Shown here: piece after piece, positions 1 through 6,260 of the stretch
Layout: every line of letters begins with the position of its first letter
How positions within the stretch are numbered: the stretch's first letter is position 1
Source of the DNA: Desulfuromusa sp.
Lineage (GTDB): Bacteria > Desulfobacterota > Desulfuromonadia > Desulfuromonadales > Geopsychrobacteraceae
DNA length: 6,760 nucleotides
Direction of reading: 5' to 3'
NCBI GenBank assembly: GCA_023145655.1
Contig: JAGLDI010000081.1
Span: 1 to 6,760 of the forward strand
The notes under the pieces: generated by a model
Database searches by the model: none
What the model saw: only the letters and a program-made list of their open reading frames with translations
Told to the model about the DNA's origin: nothing
Translations under genes and position numbers: made by a program

Positions 1-699
1 ATGAAGGCAATATTTCTATCAGATGCGCACCTCCGCAATGCAGAGGATAAAAACTATCAATATTTACTTGATTTTCTCAATCAGGAAAAAGGACTCGATG
101 CCCTTTTTCTGCTCGGTGATATTTTTGAATTCTGGCTCGGTTATAAACACCTGGTATTTGCCGCCTACGTTCCATTGTTGGACAAACTGCGCCAGCTATC
201 AGAATCAGGGACTAAACTCTACTTTGTTGAGGGAAATCACGACTTCAACATGGGGCCCTATTTTACAGAAACACTTCGTTGTACCGTCATTCCAAATCAA
301 CAGCTAATTGAATGGGATGGTCAAAAAATCATGCTCAGCCATGGCGATCTTCTCAATCCAAATCGTAATTACCAGCGGCTGCGCACATTCTTCCGAAGTT
401 GGCCGATCACTTTTTTATCCCGGTTGATTCATCCCGATCTGGTGTGGTCATTTGCTCTCTGGTTAAGCAATAAAAGCGCAAAAAATCGGCCAGAAAGCCA
501 ACACCACGACCCGTCCTCCTATTTAATCCCATTTTCTGAAACCAGTCACAGCGATATGGTTATTTGCGGACATTTTCACCATCCCCTTGAAATAGAACAT
601 TGCGGCGTCAAAATCATTGCGTTAGGAGACTGGATCACTCAGTTCTCCTACGCTGAGATGGTGGATGGTGAGATCAAACTAAAAAGCTACCACAACTGA
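1..699 (+). CDS. lpxH: UDP-2,3-diacylglucosamine diphosphatase (LpxH-like metallophosphoesterase)
   Basis: This 232-residue calcineurin-like metallophosphoesterase most resembles LpxH, which cleaves UDP-2,3-diacylglucosamine to lipid X and UMP in lipid A synthesis at the cytoplasmic face of the inner membrane. The two-metal motifs are all visible in order: D8-x-H10 (SDAH), GD40 followed by IFEFW as in LpxH, GN79-H80-D81-F, H114 in SHGD, and H191-x-H193 in GHFHH. Length is close to E. coli LpxH (about 240). The stretch after SHGD (N-Y-Q-R-L-R, then an amphipathic segment to about residue 165) fits the LpxH lid insertion. One oddity is that E. coli LpxH has GNRDF where this protein has GNHDF. 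The ATG is the first base of the window, so its ribosome binding site cannot be seen, but MKAIFLSDAHL is a normal family N-terminus. The gene converges on the minus-strand operon with 5 nt between stop codons. Fold is certain; exact substrate is likely but could be a related phosphoesterase. Confidence 0.8.
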   Translation: MKAIFLSDAHLRNAEDKNYQYLLDFLNQEKGLDALFLLGDIFEFWLGYKHLVFAAYVPLLDKLRQLSESGTKLYFVEGNHDFNMGPYFTETLRCTVIPNQQLIEWDGQKIMLSHGDLLNPNRNYQRLRTFFRSWPITFLSRLIHPDLVWSFALWLSNKSAKNRPESQHHDPSSYLIPFSETSHSDMVICGHFHHPLEIEHCGVKIIALGDWITQFSYAEMVDGEIKLKSYHN

Positions 700-704
700 T
701 CAAT

Positions 705-2054
705 CTATTCCTCAGCGCCTTCCTTGCAACGACTCACCAAATCTTTCAAAGTGACACCATCCAGACTTTCAGTGACCAGATCTTCTATCCGCTGGTAAGT
801 TTCCAAGGCAATCAGAGTCTGAGGGTGGGGATGCAGATGGAGAGCTTCCTTACCACAATCACCCATTTTTCTGATAATTTCTGCCACACTGAGATCTTCA
901 GCAGAACGACCAAGTTGATATTGACGGTGCCCTGTCAAAGTAGAAATCTCGGTCACAAACCCAACCTTTAGCAACAGATTGATAATACCGCGACATAGAC
1001 GGGGAGGGATAAATAGATATTTCGCCAGTTGTTCATGGCTTACTGGTGGCTCTCCACTAGCAAAACGATCAGCCAATGTGACCAACAATGCCAGCGCAAT
1101 CTGCTCAAAACTGTTTCGGCTCACCTCTGATCCACGCAAATCCCGGCCACTGGTGCGCAAATTTTGCTTTGCATAGCAAACCCCGAGACCAAAAAGAACA
1201 ATCACCCAGGAAAGATAGAGCCAGACCATAAAAATCGGCAGTGCCGCCATCGTTCCATAGATTGCATTATAACGACCAACACCAACCTGAAAATGGACAT
1301 AGCCAACCTGAGCAATCTGCCATAATGTCCCACCAACCACACCACCAACAAATGCAGCCCGCCATTCCACCTTAATGTTTGACATGAAAACATAGAGACC
1401 GGTAAATGCAAGCCACATAAAGACAAACGGAGTGACCTTAAAAAGTAGCAGAATTAGATTTCCAACCATCTGCATTTCGAGCAGTTTTTGTACCAGACTG
1501 TTGCTGGTCAAGGTCGATGTCATTGAAATAGCAGAGATGATAAGCAACGGACCGACAAAAATGACCGAGAGATAATCAGCAAATCGACGTAATATTGGAC
1601 GGACACTTTTAACCCCCCATACGTAATTGAATGATTTCTCTACATTTGTGAGGAGTGAAACCACAGCAATAATCAAAAAAATCAGTCCAACAGCTCCCAG
1701 TCTTGTCACTTGGGTATTATTGATATAACTAAGAACAACATCGGCAACTTGACCATCACCAACATTCAATTTTTCAATAATCAATGGCTGGAGCAAATTC
1801 TGCACCCCGAATGCCTTTAACAGCGTAAAAGTCAGTGCTAACAATGGTACCAAGGACAACATTGTATAATAAGTTAAGGCTGCCGCCCGCAAGAAGCACT
1901 GATTCGTCCCAAAATCCCTGAGCACCAAGGCAGCGGTCTGAACCTGGCGCAATGAAATCCGCTGAAAAAATGATAAATCGGCGGGATTCTGCTCCCATAG
2001 AAGACCTTTTATCTTCTCTCTCAATCTAGATGTTGATTCTTTGATCTTCACCAT
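705..2054 (-). CDS. YihY/BrkB-family inner membrane protein with winged-helix-like C-terminal tail
   Basis: This protein of 449 residues belongs to the YihY/BrkB family (once annotated ribonuclease BN, a label later withdrawn for this family); its molecular function is not settled. Six hydrophobic segments are visible at about residues 57-80, 119-138, 161-182, 200-224, 234-256 and 271-295. The family signatures are present: the RAAALTYYTMLSLVPLLA segment, NVEKSFNYVWGV after helix 2, and YNAIYGTMAALPIFMVWLYLSW near helix 6. After helix 6 comes a soluble tail of about 150 residues. Residues about 315-400 read like an Rrf2-style winged helix: a long helix, SHEQLAKYL, PPRLCRGIINLLLKVGFV, then a short hairpin and SVAEIIRKM. 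Cysteines in the tail do not form the Rrf2 iron-sulfur cluster spacing that I can see. It is the last gene of the M16 operon, 15-18 nt after the preceding stop. ATG at 2054 is chosen over the adjacent in-frame GTG at 2057 because the AAAAGG site sits 8 nt upstream of the ATG and only 5 nt from the GTG. Confidence 0.88.
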   Translation of the reverse strand: MVKIKESTSRLREKIKGLLWEQNPADLSFFQRISLRQVQTAALVLRDFGTNQCFLRAAALTYYTMLSLVPLLALTFTLLKAFGVQNLLQPLIIEKLNVGDGQVADVVLSYINNTQVTRLGAVGLIFLIIAVVSLLTNVEKSFNYVWGVKSVRPILRRFADYLSVIFVGPLLIISAISMTSTLTSNSLVQKLLEMQMVGNLILLLFKVTPFVFMWLAFTGLYVFMSNIKVEWRAAFVGGVVGGTLWQIAQVGYVHFQVGVGRYNAIYGTMAALPIFMVWLYLSWVIVLFGLGVCYAKQNLRTSGRDLRGSEVSRNSFEQIALALLVTLADRFASGEPPVSHEQLAKYLFIPPRLCRGIINLLLKVGFVTEISTLTGHRQYQLGRSAEDLSVAEIIRKMGDCGKEALHLHPHPQTLIALETYQRIEDLVTESLDGVTLKDLVSRCKEGAEE

Positions 2055-2062
2055 CACACTGA

Positions 2063-2068
2063 CCTTTT
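2063..2068 (-). promoter_or_regulatory. Ribosome binding site for the BrkB-family gene
   Basis: On the minus strand this reads AAAAGG. It lies in the short gap between the stop codon of the M16 lipoprotein gene and the BrkB-family start. Spacing is 8 nt to the ATG at 2054 and 5 nt to the GTG at 2057, which favours the ATG. No room exists for a separate promoter in the gap, so the gene is probably translated from the M16 transcript. Confidence 0.55.
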
Positions 2069-2072
2069 GACC

Positions 2073-3494
2073 CTATTGAGTTAGCTGCAAATCGACAGTT
2101 TCGACAGGTAAATCCATTTTTTCAATTTCGTCGCGGTAGAGCTGTCCATCCCCGACCAGAACGATCTGGATATTATCAGGATGGAGGTACTGTTGTGCCA
2201 CCCGTTGAACATCCGCAATGGTTACAGAAGCAATCCGTTGACGGTAAGTTTCAAGATAATCTTTGGGATAGTCATAGTAATCAAGGCGTACTTTTCGATT
2301 AACCACTGAATGGCTATCGGCGAAAGCAAACACAAAGGAATTAATCAAACTCGCTTTAGCCAGATCAAGCTCCGCGGTAGAAACAGGTTCATCCCTAATT
2401 TGTCTGATTAACTGCTTCAACAAGGTAACTACTTCTCCAGTTGACTCACATTTTGTCTCGCTACTGACAATAAACAGGCCGGGCAATCGACGTCCCACCT
2501 GAAAATAAGAATAGACCGAATAGGCCAGCCCACGATCAGAACGAACTTCGCGCATCATTCGTGAATTAAAACCACCCCCACCGAGAATATAGTTTGCAAC
2601 CTGCAAAGCAAAAACATCCGGATTATCCTTGCTGATACCAGGATGTCCCATCAAAACAGTCGTTTGTGGAATCTGTTTATCAGCCAAAATGATTTTCCCG
2701 GCCGGTGCTGCGGGCAATGGTGGCAGTTCCCGTGGAGAAGATTCGGTTGTCTGCCAGTTTTCAAACTGCTGATCAAGTAGAGCAACCAATTCAGATTGCT
2801 GGATATCCCCGGAAACAGCTAGCCAAAAATGACCAGGTTGAAAATAACGGTGATGCAGTTCCAGGAGATCATTTCGGCTAAAACTATTCACCATTGCTGC
2901 TGTCGGTACAGCGCCGAAAGGATGTCCGGGATAGATCGCCTCACCAAGCAGACGACCTGCAATTGAACCAGGATCATCATTTCTGCGGTGGATGTTTTCT
3001 AACAACTGTGCCCGGACCAACTCCACCCGTTCTGCTTCAAACCGGGGTCGGCGCAATAACTCCCCAAAAATTTCGATTCCCCGTTTCAAATCCTGCCGAT
3101 TTAAAGAGAGATCGATTTCATAACCATATTTGGAACTTGAAACAGTTAAAATAGCAGCCATTCCTTCCAGTTCTGTCTCCAACTGTTGTGGTGACAAACT
3201 TTCTGTCCCGCCTGTCGATAGGGATTGGGCAAAGAACTGTGACAACCCGGTTTTATCAAGGGGGTCATATATACTTCCCCCCTCAACCAGCAGGGTCAAA
3301 TTAACCAGTGGTAGTTCATGATCCTCTTTCAGATAAAGCTTCACACCGCTGGCCAACCGCTGTTGTGTAACTTCCGGAAAATGAAATACAAGAGCTGGGA
3401 ATATCAGGTTATCAGGGCGTTCCTGCTGACCCAAACGAGTCTGACTACAGCCGAAAAGGAGGATGATTAGCAGCAAGTATAAAAAATAGCGCAT
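2073..3494 (-). CDS. M16 peptidase-like lipoprotein, non-catalytic subunit
   Basis: This is a 473-residue M16 (pitrilysin/insulinase-like) protein with two repeated M16 halves. The N-terminus MRYFLYLLLIILLFGC is a lipoprotein signal peptide with lipobox LFGC, predicted to be lipidated on C16. Residue +2 is Ser, not Asp, which by the E. coli Lol rule suggests the outer membrane. The zinc motif is gone: where active members have HxxEH, this one has Q86-F-F-A89-Q90, and the distal Glu position aligns with A162. The C-terminal half keeps the M16 substrate-binding motif (GGGFNSRMMREVRSDRGLAY) with R318 and Y325, the same R-x6-Y spacing as Arg824/Tyr831 of insulin-degrading enzyme. It is therefore best read as the partner of the catalytic M16 protein encoded 2 nt upstream, as known for two-subunit bacterial M16B enzymes and mitochondrial processing peptidase. 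The stop/start junction TAA-TA-ATG suggests translational coupling, with a GGAG site inside the end of the upstream gene. Substrate is unknown. Confidence 0.9.
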   Translation of the reverse strand: MRYFLYLLLIILLFGCSQTRLGQQERPDNLIFPALVFHFPEVTQQRLASGVKLYLKEDHELPLVNLTLLVEGGSIYDPLDKTGLSQFFAQSLSTGGTESLSPQQLETELEGMAAILTVSSSKYGYEIDLSLNRQDLKRGIEIFGELLRRPRFEAERVELVRAQLLENIHRRNDDPGSIAGRLLGEAIYPGHPFGAVPTAAMVNSFSRNDLLELHHRYFQPGHFWLAVSGDIQQSELVALLDQQFENWQTTESSPRELPPLPAAPAGKIILADKQIPQTTVLMGHPGISKDNPDVFALQVANYILGGGGFNSRMMREVRSDRGLAYSVYSYFQVGRRLPGLFIVSSETKCESTGEVVTLLKQLIRQIRDEPVSTAELDLAKASLINSFVFAFADSHSVVNRKVRLDYYDYPKDYLETYRQRIASVTIADVQRVAQQYLHPDNIQIVLVGDGQLYRDEIEKMDLPVETVDLQLTQ

Positions 3495-3496
3495 TA

Positions 3497-4984
3497 TTAA
3501 TTTTCTCCACGAATCAAAGTCACAACAGTTCTGTTATCAGCACGCAAATAACGCTTGGTAGCAGACATAACATCCTCAGCAGTTACCAAATTAAGTTGTT
3601 TTTCATAATCAACCAGATAATGCCAATCGCCAAGGGTCTGGTATGAAGATAACATCCTCGCCAGCCCACCGTTCCCTTCCAGCCCGCGAAGGATTGAAGT
3701 CATGATCTGCTTACGGGCAACATCAAGCTCTGCACTAGTAAGTAGCTCTGATTTTAACCGATCCAGCTCAACATAAACAGCATCCTCAATATCAGTACAG
3801 GAGCAGCCATAGCGCGGGGTCATGCTCAGAATCATCAAATTATCATAACGTGAACCAGGTGCAGTGAATACGCCGACGTCCGTGACCAATTGTTTCTCGA
3901 CAACCAGCGTTTTATAGAGTCGTGAGCTTCTCCCCTCACTTAAAATCTGCAGAAGAATATCAAATACGTAATCATCCTTGTGTGGCATGGCAGGCTTATG
4001 ATAAGCAATCATCAATTGCTGTTCTGCATCAAAATTGATCGTAACCCGCCGCTCCCCCTTTTGTTCCGGCTCCTTGTCTACGACGGGCGGAACCGGCACC
4101 CCCGGCGCAAGTTTACCAAAATAGTGCTCAACCATCTGCAACGTGGCTTCGCTGTCAAAATCACCAACTAGGGTAATCACCATATTGACCGGAGTATAAT
4201 ATTTTTCAAAAAAAATACGGATTTGATCAGGGTCGAGATTGTCAATATCTGAATTCCAACCAATCACCGGGTTCCGGTAGGGGTGAACCTTATACGCCGT
4301 TGCCAGCAAGGTTTCGTACATCAAACCATCGGGGCTACTTTCATAGGAACGACGGCGCTCTTCGTGAACAACATCCCGCTCAGTATAAAATTCACGAAAA
4401 ACCGCATTTTCTAACCGATCAGACTCAATTGCCGCCCAGAGTTCCAACTTATTGGCCGGCAGATTAATCAGATAGGTGGTTGAATCCTTGCCGGTAAATG
4501 CATTGTACCCGACCCCACCATTTTCTCCGTAGATTTTAGAAAATTCGTTCTTGACCACCAGCTTTCGGTGTTCCTTCTGCAGCCCCTTAAGTTGATCTTG
4601 CAGCTGTTGTATCTCCTCTGGGTCAGCATCATGACGATTTCTCAGAACATCTATCTGTTGACCAACAGTTTTAATCTTCTCTAAAAGTGGTTTTTCGGCC
4701 GCATAGTCTTTGGTCCCCAGAGTTTTTGTCCCTTTGAACAACATATGTTCCAATAAGTGAGCAACCCCCCGCTCCTGACTGGTTTCATTGACCCCACCCA
4801 CCCGAAAACTGATATATGCTGCCACGGTGGGGGAATTGTGACGTTCCACCAGAAGAACCGTTGCTCCATTGATGAGCCGATGTTCCTGAACCTTCTCAAA
4901 TATGGTGTGCGAAGATGATGATGCCGGGATGGTGTAAATCAGTAAAAACAGTAAGCACAAAAAAATAATGATTATACGCTGCAT
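3497..4984 (-). CDS. Secreted zinc M16 peptidase, catalytic subunit
   Basis: This 495-residue M16 family zinc peptidase is first in a three-gene operon. Residues 1 to about 24 form a Sec signal peptide (charged MQR, a long hydrophobic core, then IPASSSS), with no lipobox, so it should be periplasmic. The inverted zinc motif H76-L-L-E79-H80 is intact, with E79 the likely catalytic base; by alignment with pitrilysin the third zinc ligand is E209 in ERDVVHEE. The distance from H80 to E209 is 129 residues, against roughly 76 in simple members, because of an insertion at about 97-150. This insertion is rich in Glu, Lys, Gln and Leu with a break at HDADPEE, and looks like a helical hairpin. The C-terminal half lacks the M16 Arg/Tyr pair: the aligned positions are V361 and T368. 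The neighbouring lipoprotein supplies that pair, so the two probably form a heterodimer. A GGAGGA site 6 nt before the ATG supports this start. The natural substrate cannot be told from sequence. Confidence 0.93.
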   Translation of the reverse strand: MQRIIIIFLCLLFLLIYTIPASSSSHTIFEKVQEHRLINGATVLLVERHNSPTVAAYISFRVGGVNETSQERGVAHLLEHMLFKGTKTLGTKDYAAEKPLLEKIKTVGQQIDVLRNRHDADPEEIQQLQDQLKGLQKEHRKLVVKNEFSKIYGENGGVGYNAFTGKDSTTYLINLPANKLELWAAIESDRLENAVFREFYTERDVVHEERRRSYESSPDGLMYETLLATAYKVHPYRNPVIGWNSDIDNLDPDQIRIFFEKYYTPVNMVITLVGDFDSEATLQMVEHYFGKLAPGVPVPPVVDKEPEQKGERRVTINFDAEQQLMIAYHKPAMPHKDDYVFDILLQILSEGRSSRLYKTLVVEKQLVTDVGVFTAPGSRYDNLMILSMTPRYGCSCTDIEDAVYVELDRLKSELLTSAELDVARKQIMTSILRGLEGNGGLARMLSSYQTLGDWHYLVDYEKQLNLVTAEDVMSATKRYLRADNRTVVTLIRGEN

Positions 4985-4990
4985 CTGGAT

Positions 4991-4996
4991 TCCTCC
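4991..4996 (-). promoter_or_regulatory. Ribosome binding site of the catalytic M16 gene
   Basis: On the minus strand this reads GGAGGA, a near-perfect Shine-Dalgarno sequence, 6 nt before the ATG at 4984. It fixes the start of the catalytic M16 gene and implies strong translation of the first operon gene. Confidence 0.75.
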
Positions 4997-5076
4997 AAAA
5001 AAAATGATTAATTCTCCACAACAGTTTATAGTATCTCATAGCCCAGTGAGGAATCTACCCGCTTTGCTCTTTTTTT

Positions 5077-5083
5077 AGAAAGG
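5077..5083 (+). promoter_or_regulatory. Ribosome binding site of pfkA
   Basis: AGAAAGG lies 9 nt before the ATG at 5093, preceded by a run of T and followed by taatttttt. It supports the chosen start of the phosphofructokinase gene, which also matches the usual family N-terminus. Confidence 0.6.
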
Positions 5084-5092
5084 TAATTTTTT

Positions 5093-6055
5093 ATGAAACG
5101 TATTGCTGTTTTGACCAGTGGCGGTGACTGTTCAGGGATGAATGCAACGCTGCGTGCTGTTGTCAGAGCTGGTTTAGCTTCAAACCTTGAGATTATCGGC
5201 ATCCAGAAAGGGTTTCAAGGTCTCATTGATCGTCTCTATGAACCGATGACAACCCGATCAGTAAGTAATATCCTGCAGCGCGGAGGAACAATTCTACAGA
5301 GCGCCCGCTGCAAAGAGATGCGCACCGAACCGGGACTGCGGTTGGCTTGTGAGAATTTAAAAGGAATGGGGGTAGAAGGTCTAATTGTTATTGGTGGAGA
5401 TGGCTCTCTCCAGGGAGGATATGCAATCCACCAACAAGGGATCCCGGTCATTGGCGTTCCTGGCTCAATAGATAACGATATCTCCTTCACCGATGTTTCA
5501 CTGGGTGTCGATACAGCATTGAATAATATTGTCCGCGCTGTCGATAATCTGAAGGATACAGCATCATCCCATGACCGTGCCTTTGTGGTCGAAGTAATGG
5601 GCCGGAATTGCGGGTACCTGACCGTTGTTGCCACCATTGCTGCCGGTGCTGAATACAGTCTGATCCCAGAAGAGCCCTATGACCTTGACGAAATCTGCAA
5701 CGACTTGCGGAGACGCTATCAAGAGGGTCGTACCAATTCTATCGTTATGGTCGCCGAAGGGGCTGGTAAAGCTGAAGATATAGCTGATCAGATTAAAAAT
5801 CGGATCGGTTTTGAGACTCGGGTCATCGTCCTTGGTCATTATCAGCGCGGCGGATCACCAACGGTTTATGATCGTCTCCTCGGAGCACGATTTGGCCAGG
5901 CAGCCGTTGAAAATCTTATTAAGGGTCATGGGGGGATGATGGTAGGATTGCAAGGATCATCAATAACTCTGACCGATCTTAAAACCGTAATCACCTCAGG
6001 GATTCGACCTATTAATCCCATGTTACCGAAGCTGGCAAATCAATTATTGGCTTGA
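5093..6055 (+). CDS. pfkA: ATP-dependent 6-phosphofructokinase
   Basis: This 320-residue protein is a full-length bacterial group A phosphofructokinase, the same length as E. coli PfkA. It phosphorylates fructose 6-phosphate to fructose 1,6-bisphosphate in glycolysis, in the cytosol. Motifs in order: the N-terminal nucleotide-binding loop TSGGDCSGMNA (8-18), R72 in the SAR segment, GGDGS at 101-105 with metal-binding D103, PGSIDND with catalytic D127 and D129, MGR171 in VVEVMGR, E222, R243 and H249 in the GFETRVIVLGHYQRGGSP segment. The Gly of GGDGS (rather than Asp) is the known mark of ATP use over pyrophosphate use. S125 replaces the Thr of the common bacterial PGTIDND; Ser also occurs here in animal phosphofructokinases, so activity should be kept. 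R21 and R25 match effector-site arginines of E. coli PfkA, so allosteric control is possible. The gene stands alone, divergent from the M16 operon and convergent with the NFACT gene. Confidence 0.96.
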   Translation: MKRIAVLTSGGDCSGMNATLRAVVRAGLASNLEIIGIQKGFQGLIDRLYEPMTTRSVSNILQRGGTILQSARCKEMRTEPGLRLACENLKGMGVEGLIVIGGDGSLQGGYAIHQQGIPVIGVPGSIDNDISFTDVSLGVDTALNNIVRAVDNLKDTASSHDRAFVVEVMGRNCGYLTVVATIAAGAEYSLIPEEPYDLDEICNDLRRRYQEGRTNSIVMVAEGAGKAEDIADQIKNRIGFETRVIVLGHYQRGGSPTVYDRLLGARFGQAAVENLIKGHGGMMVGLQGSSITLTDLKTVITSGIRPINPMLPKLANQLLA

Positions 6056-6171
6056 TCCAGGAACCTATCAGTCCTTGCGGATCGTAGCGAGAAATCGACT
6101 GGTCAAGAGCAGATTTTCGTAGATTTGAGAGCGAATAGCACGGTTATTTGTCGAAAATATACGGAAATATG

Positions 6172-6189
6172 AACCGAGCACACGGTTTT
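6172..6189 (+). terminator. Possible weak terminator hairpin downstream of pfkA
   Basis: AACCG (6172-6176) and CGGTT (6183-6187) can form a 5-bp stem with a 6-nt loop, and two more T follow, giving a run TTTT that starts inside the stem. The stem is short and it lies about 117 nt after the pfkA stop, so this is only a candidate. AACCG can also pair with an upstream CGGTT at 6141-6145. Confidence 0.25.
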
Positions 6190-6205
6190 ACAGTAGATTC
6201 TTGCA

Positions 6206-6220
6206 AAGACTGACAGTCTT
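6206..6220. repeat. 15-nt perfect palindrome (AAGACTG-A-CAGTCTT)
   Basis: The two 7-nt arms AAGACTG and CAGTCTT are exact inverse complements around one central A. As RNA this gives a 6-bp stem with a 3-nt loop. It is about 40 nt past the end of the NFACT gene on the minus strand. Neither strand has a T tract right after it, so it is not a textbook intrinsic terminator. It may help end transcription of the NFACT gene, or may be a protein binding site. Confidence 0.5.
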
Positions 6221-6251
6221 CTAATTAAGGGAGAAGAACTCCTCAGGGAAT

Positions 6252-6260
6252 GGGGGGGGG
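6252..6260 (+). repeat. Nine-G homopolymer adjoining the NFACT stop codon
   Basis: Nine G in a row on the plus strand abut the reverse complement of the TAG stop of the NFACT gene, so that transcript reads TAG followed by nine C. It is the only long G/C homopolymer in the window. As it lies outside both coding regions, changes in its length would not alter either protein. Confidence 0.9.

Larger units (their letters stand above)
4985..5092. promoter_or_regulatory. Divergent promoter region between the M16 operon and pfkA
   Basis: This 108-nt gap separates two divergent starts and must carry the start signals for both directions unless transcription enters from further away. The clearest AT-rich core is at 5025-5033 (tttatagta). 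On the plus strand it offers TATAGT (5027-5032), with only a poor -35 match (TGATTA, 5005-5010, 16-nt spacer). On the minus strand the same bases read TACTATAAA, again without a convincing -35 hexamer. The two putative cores overlap, so the two promoters may compete. The box assignments are weak and made by eye; the region as a whole is a secure place for promoters. No clear operator palindrome is visible. Confidence 0.45.
6056..6260. other. Intergenic region with short inverted repeats between convergent genes
   Basis: This 205-nt gap lies between the ends of two convergent genes and is long compared with the other gaps in the window. It contains a 15-nt palindrome at 6206-6220, a small hairpin at 6172-6187 followed by T residues, a second copy of CACGGTT at 6139-6145, and a nine-G run at 6252-6260. 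On the minus strand 6068-6181 is an open frame of 37 codons starting with GTG, but it has no visible ribosome binding site. No tRNA-like fold or classic strong terminator with a long T tract is seen. A terminator zone for both genes is the most likely role. A dispersed intergenic repeat is another possibility. Confidence 0.5.

Noticed and set aside
2055..2057. GTG as start of the BrkB-family gene
   Set aside because: The next codon is ATG, with better spacing (8 nt) from the AAAAGG site. The difference is one residue and cannot be settled from sequence alone.
2073..3494. Calling the second M16 gene a functional peptidase or a decayed pseudogene
   Set aside because: All zinc ligands are replaced, so it is not an active peptidase, but the frame is full length with an intact lipobox and R318/Y325, which fits a maintained partner subunit rather than decay.
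5236..5637. 133-codon open frame on the minus strand inside pfkA
   Set aside because: It is antisense to a phosphofructokinase with all catalytic motifs intact; its translation has no recognisable motif, so it is a shadow of the real gene.
6056..6110. Strong intrinsic terminator right after pfkA
   Set aside because: Only 3-bp stems such as CGA-GAAA-TCG are found near the stop codon, and no T tract follows.
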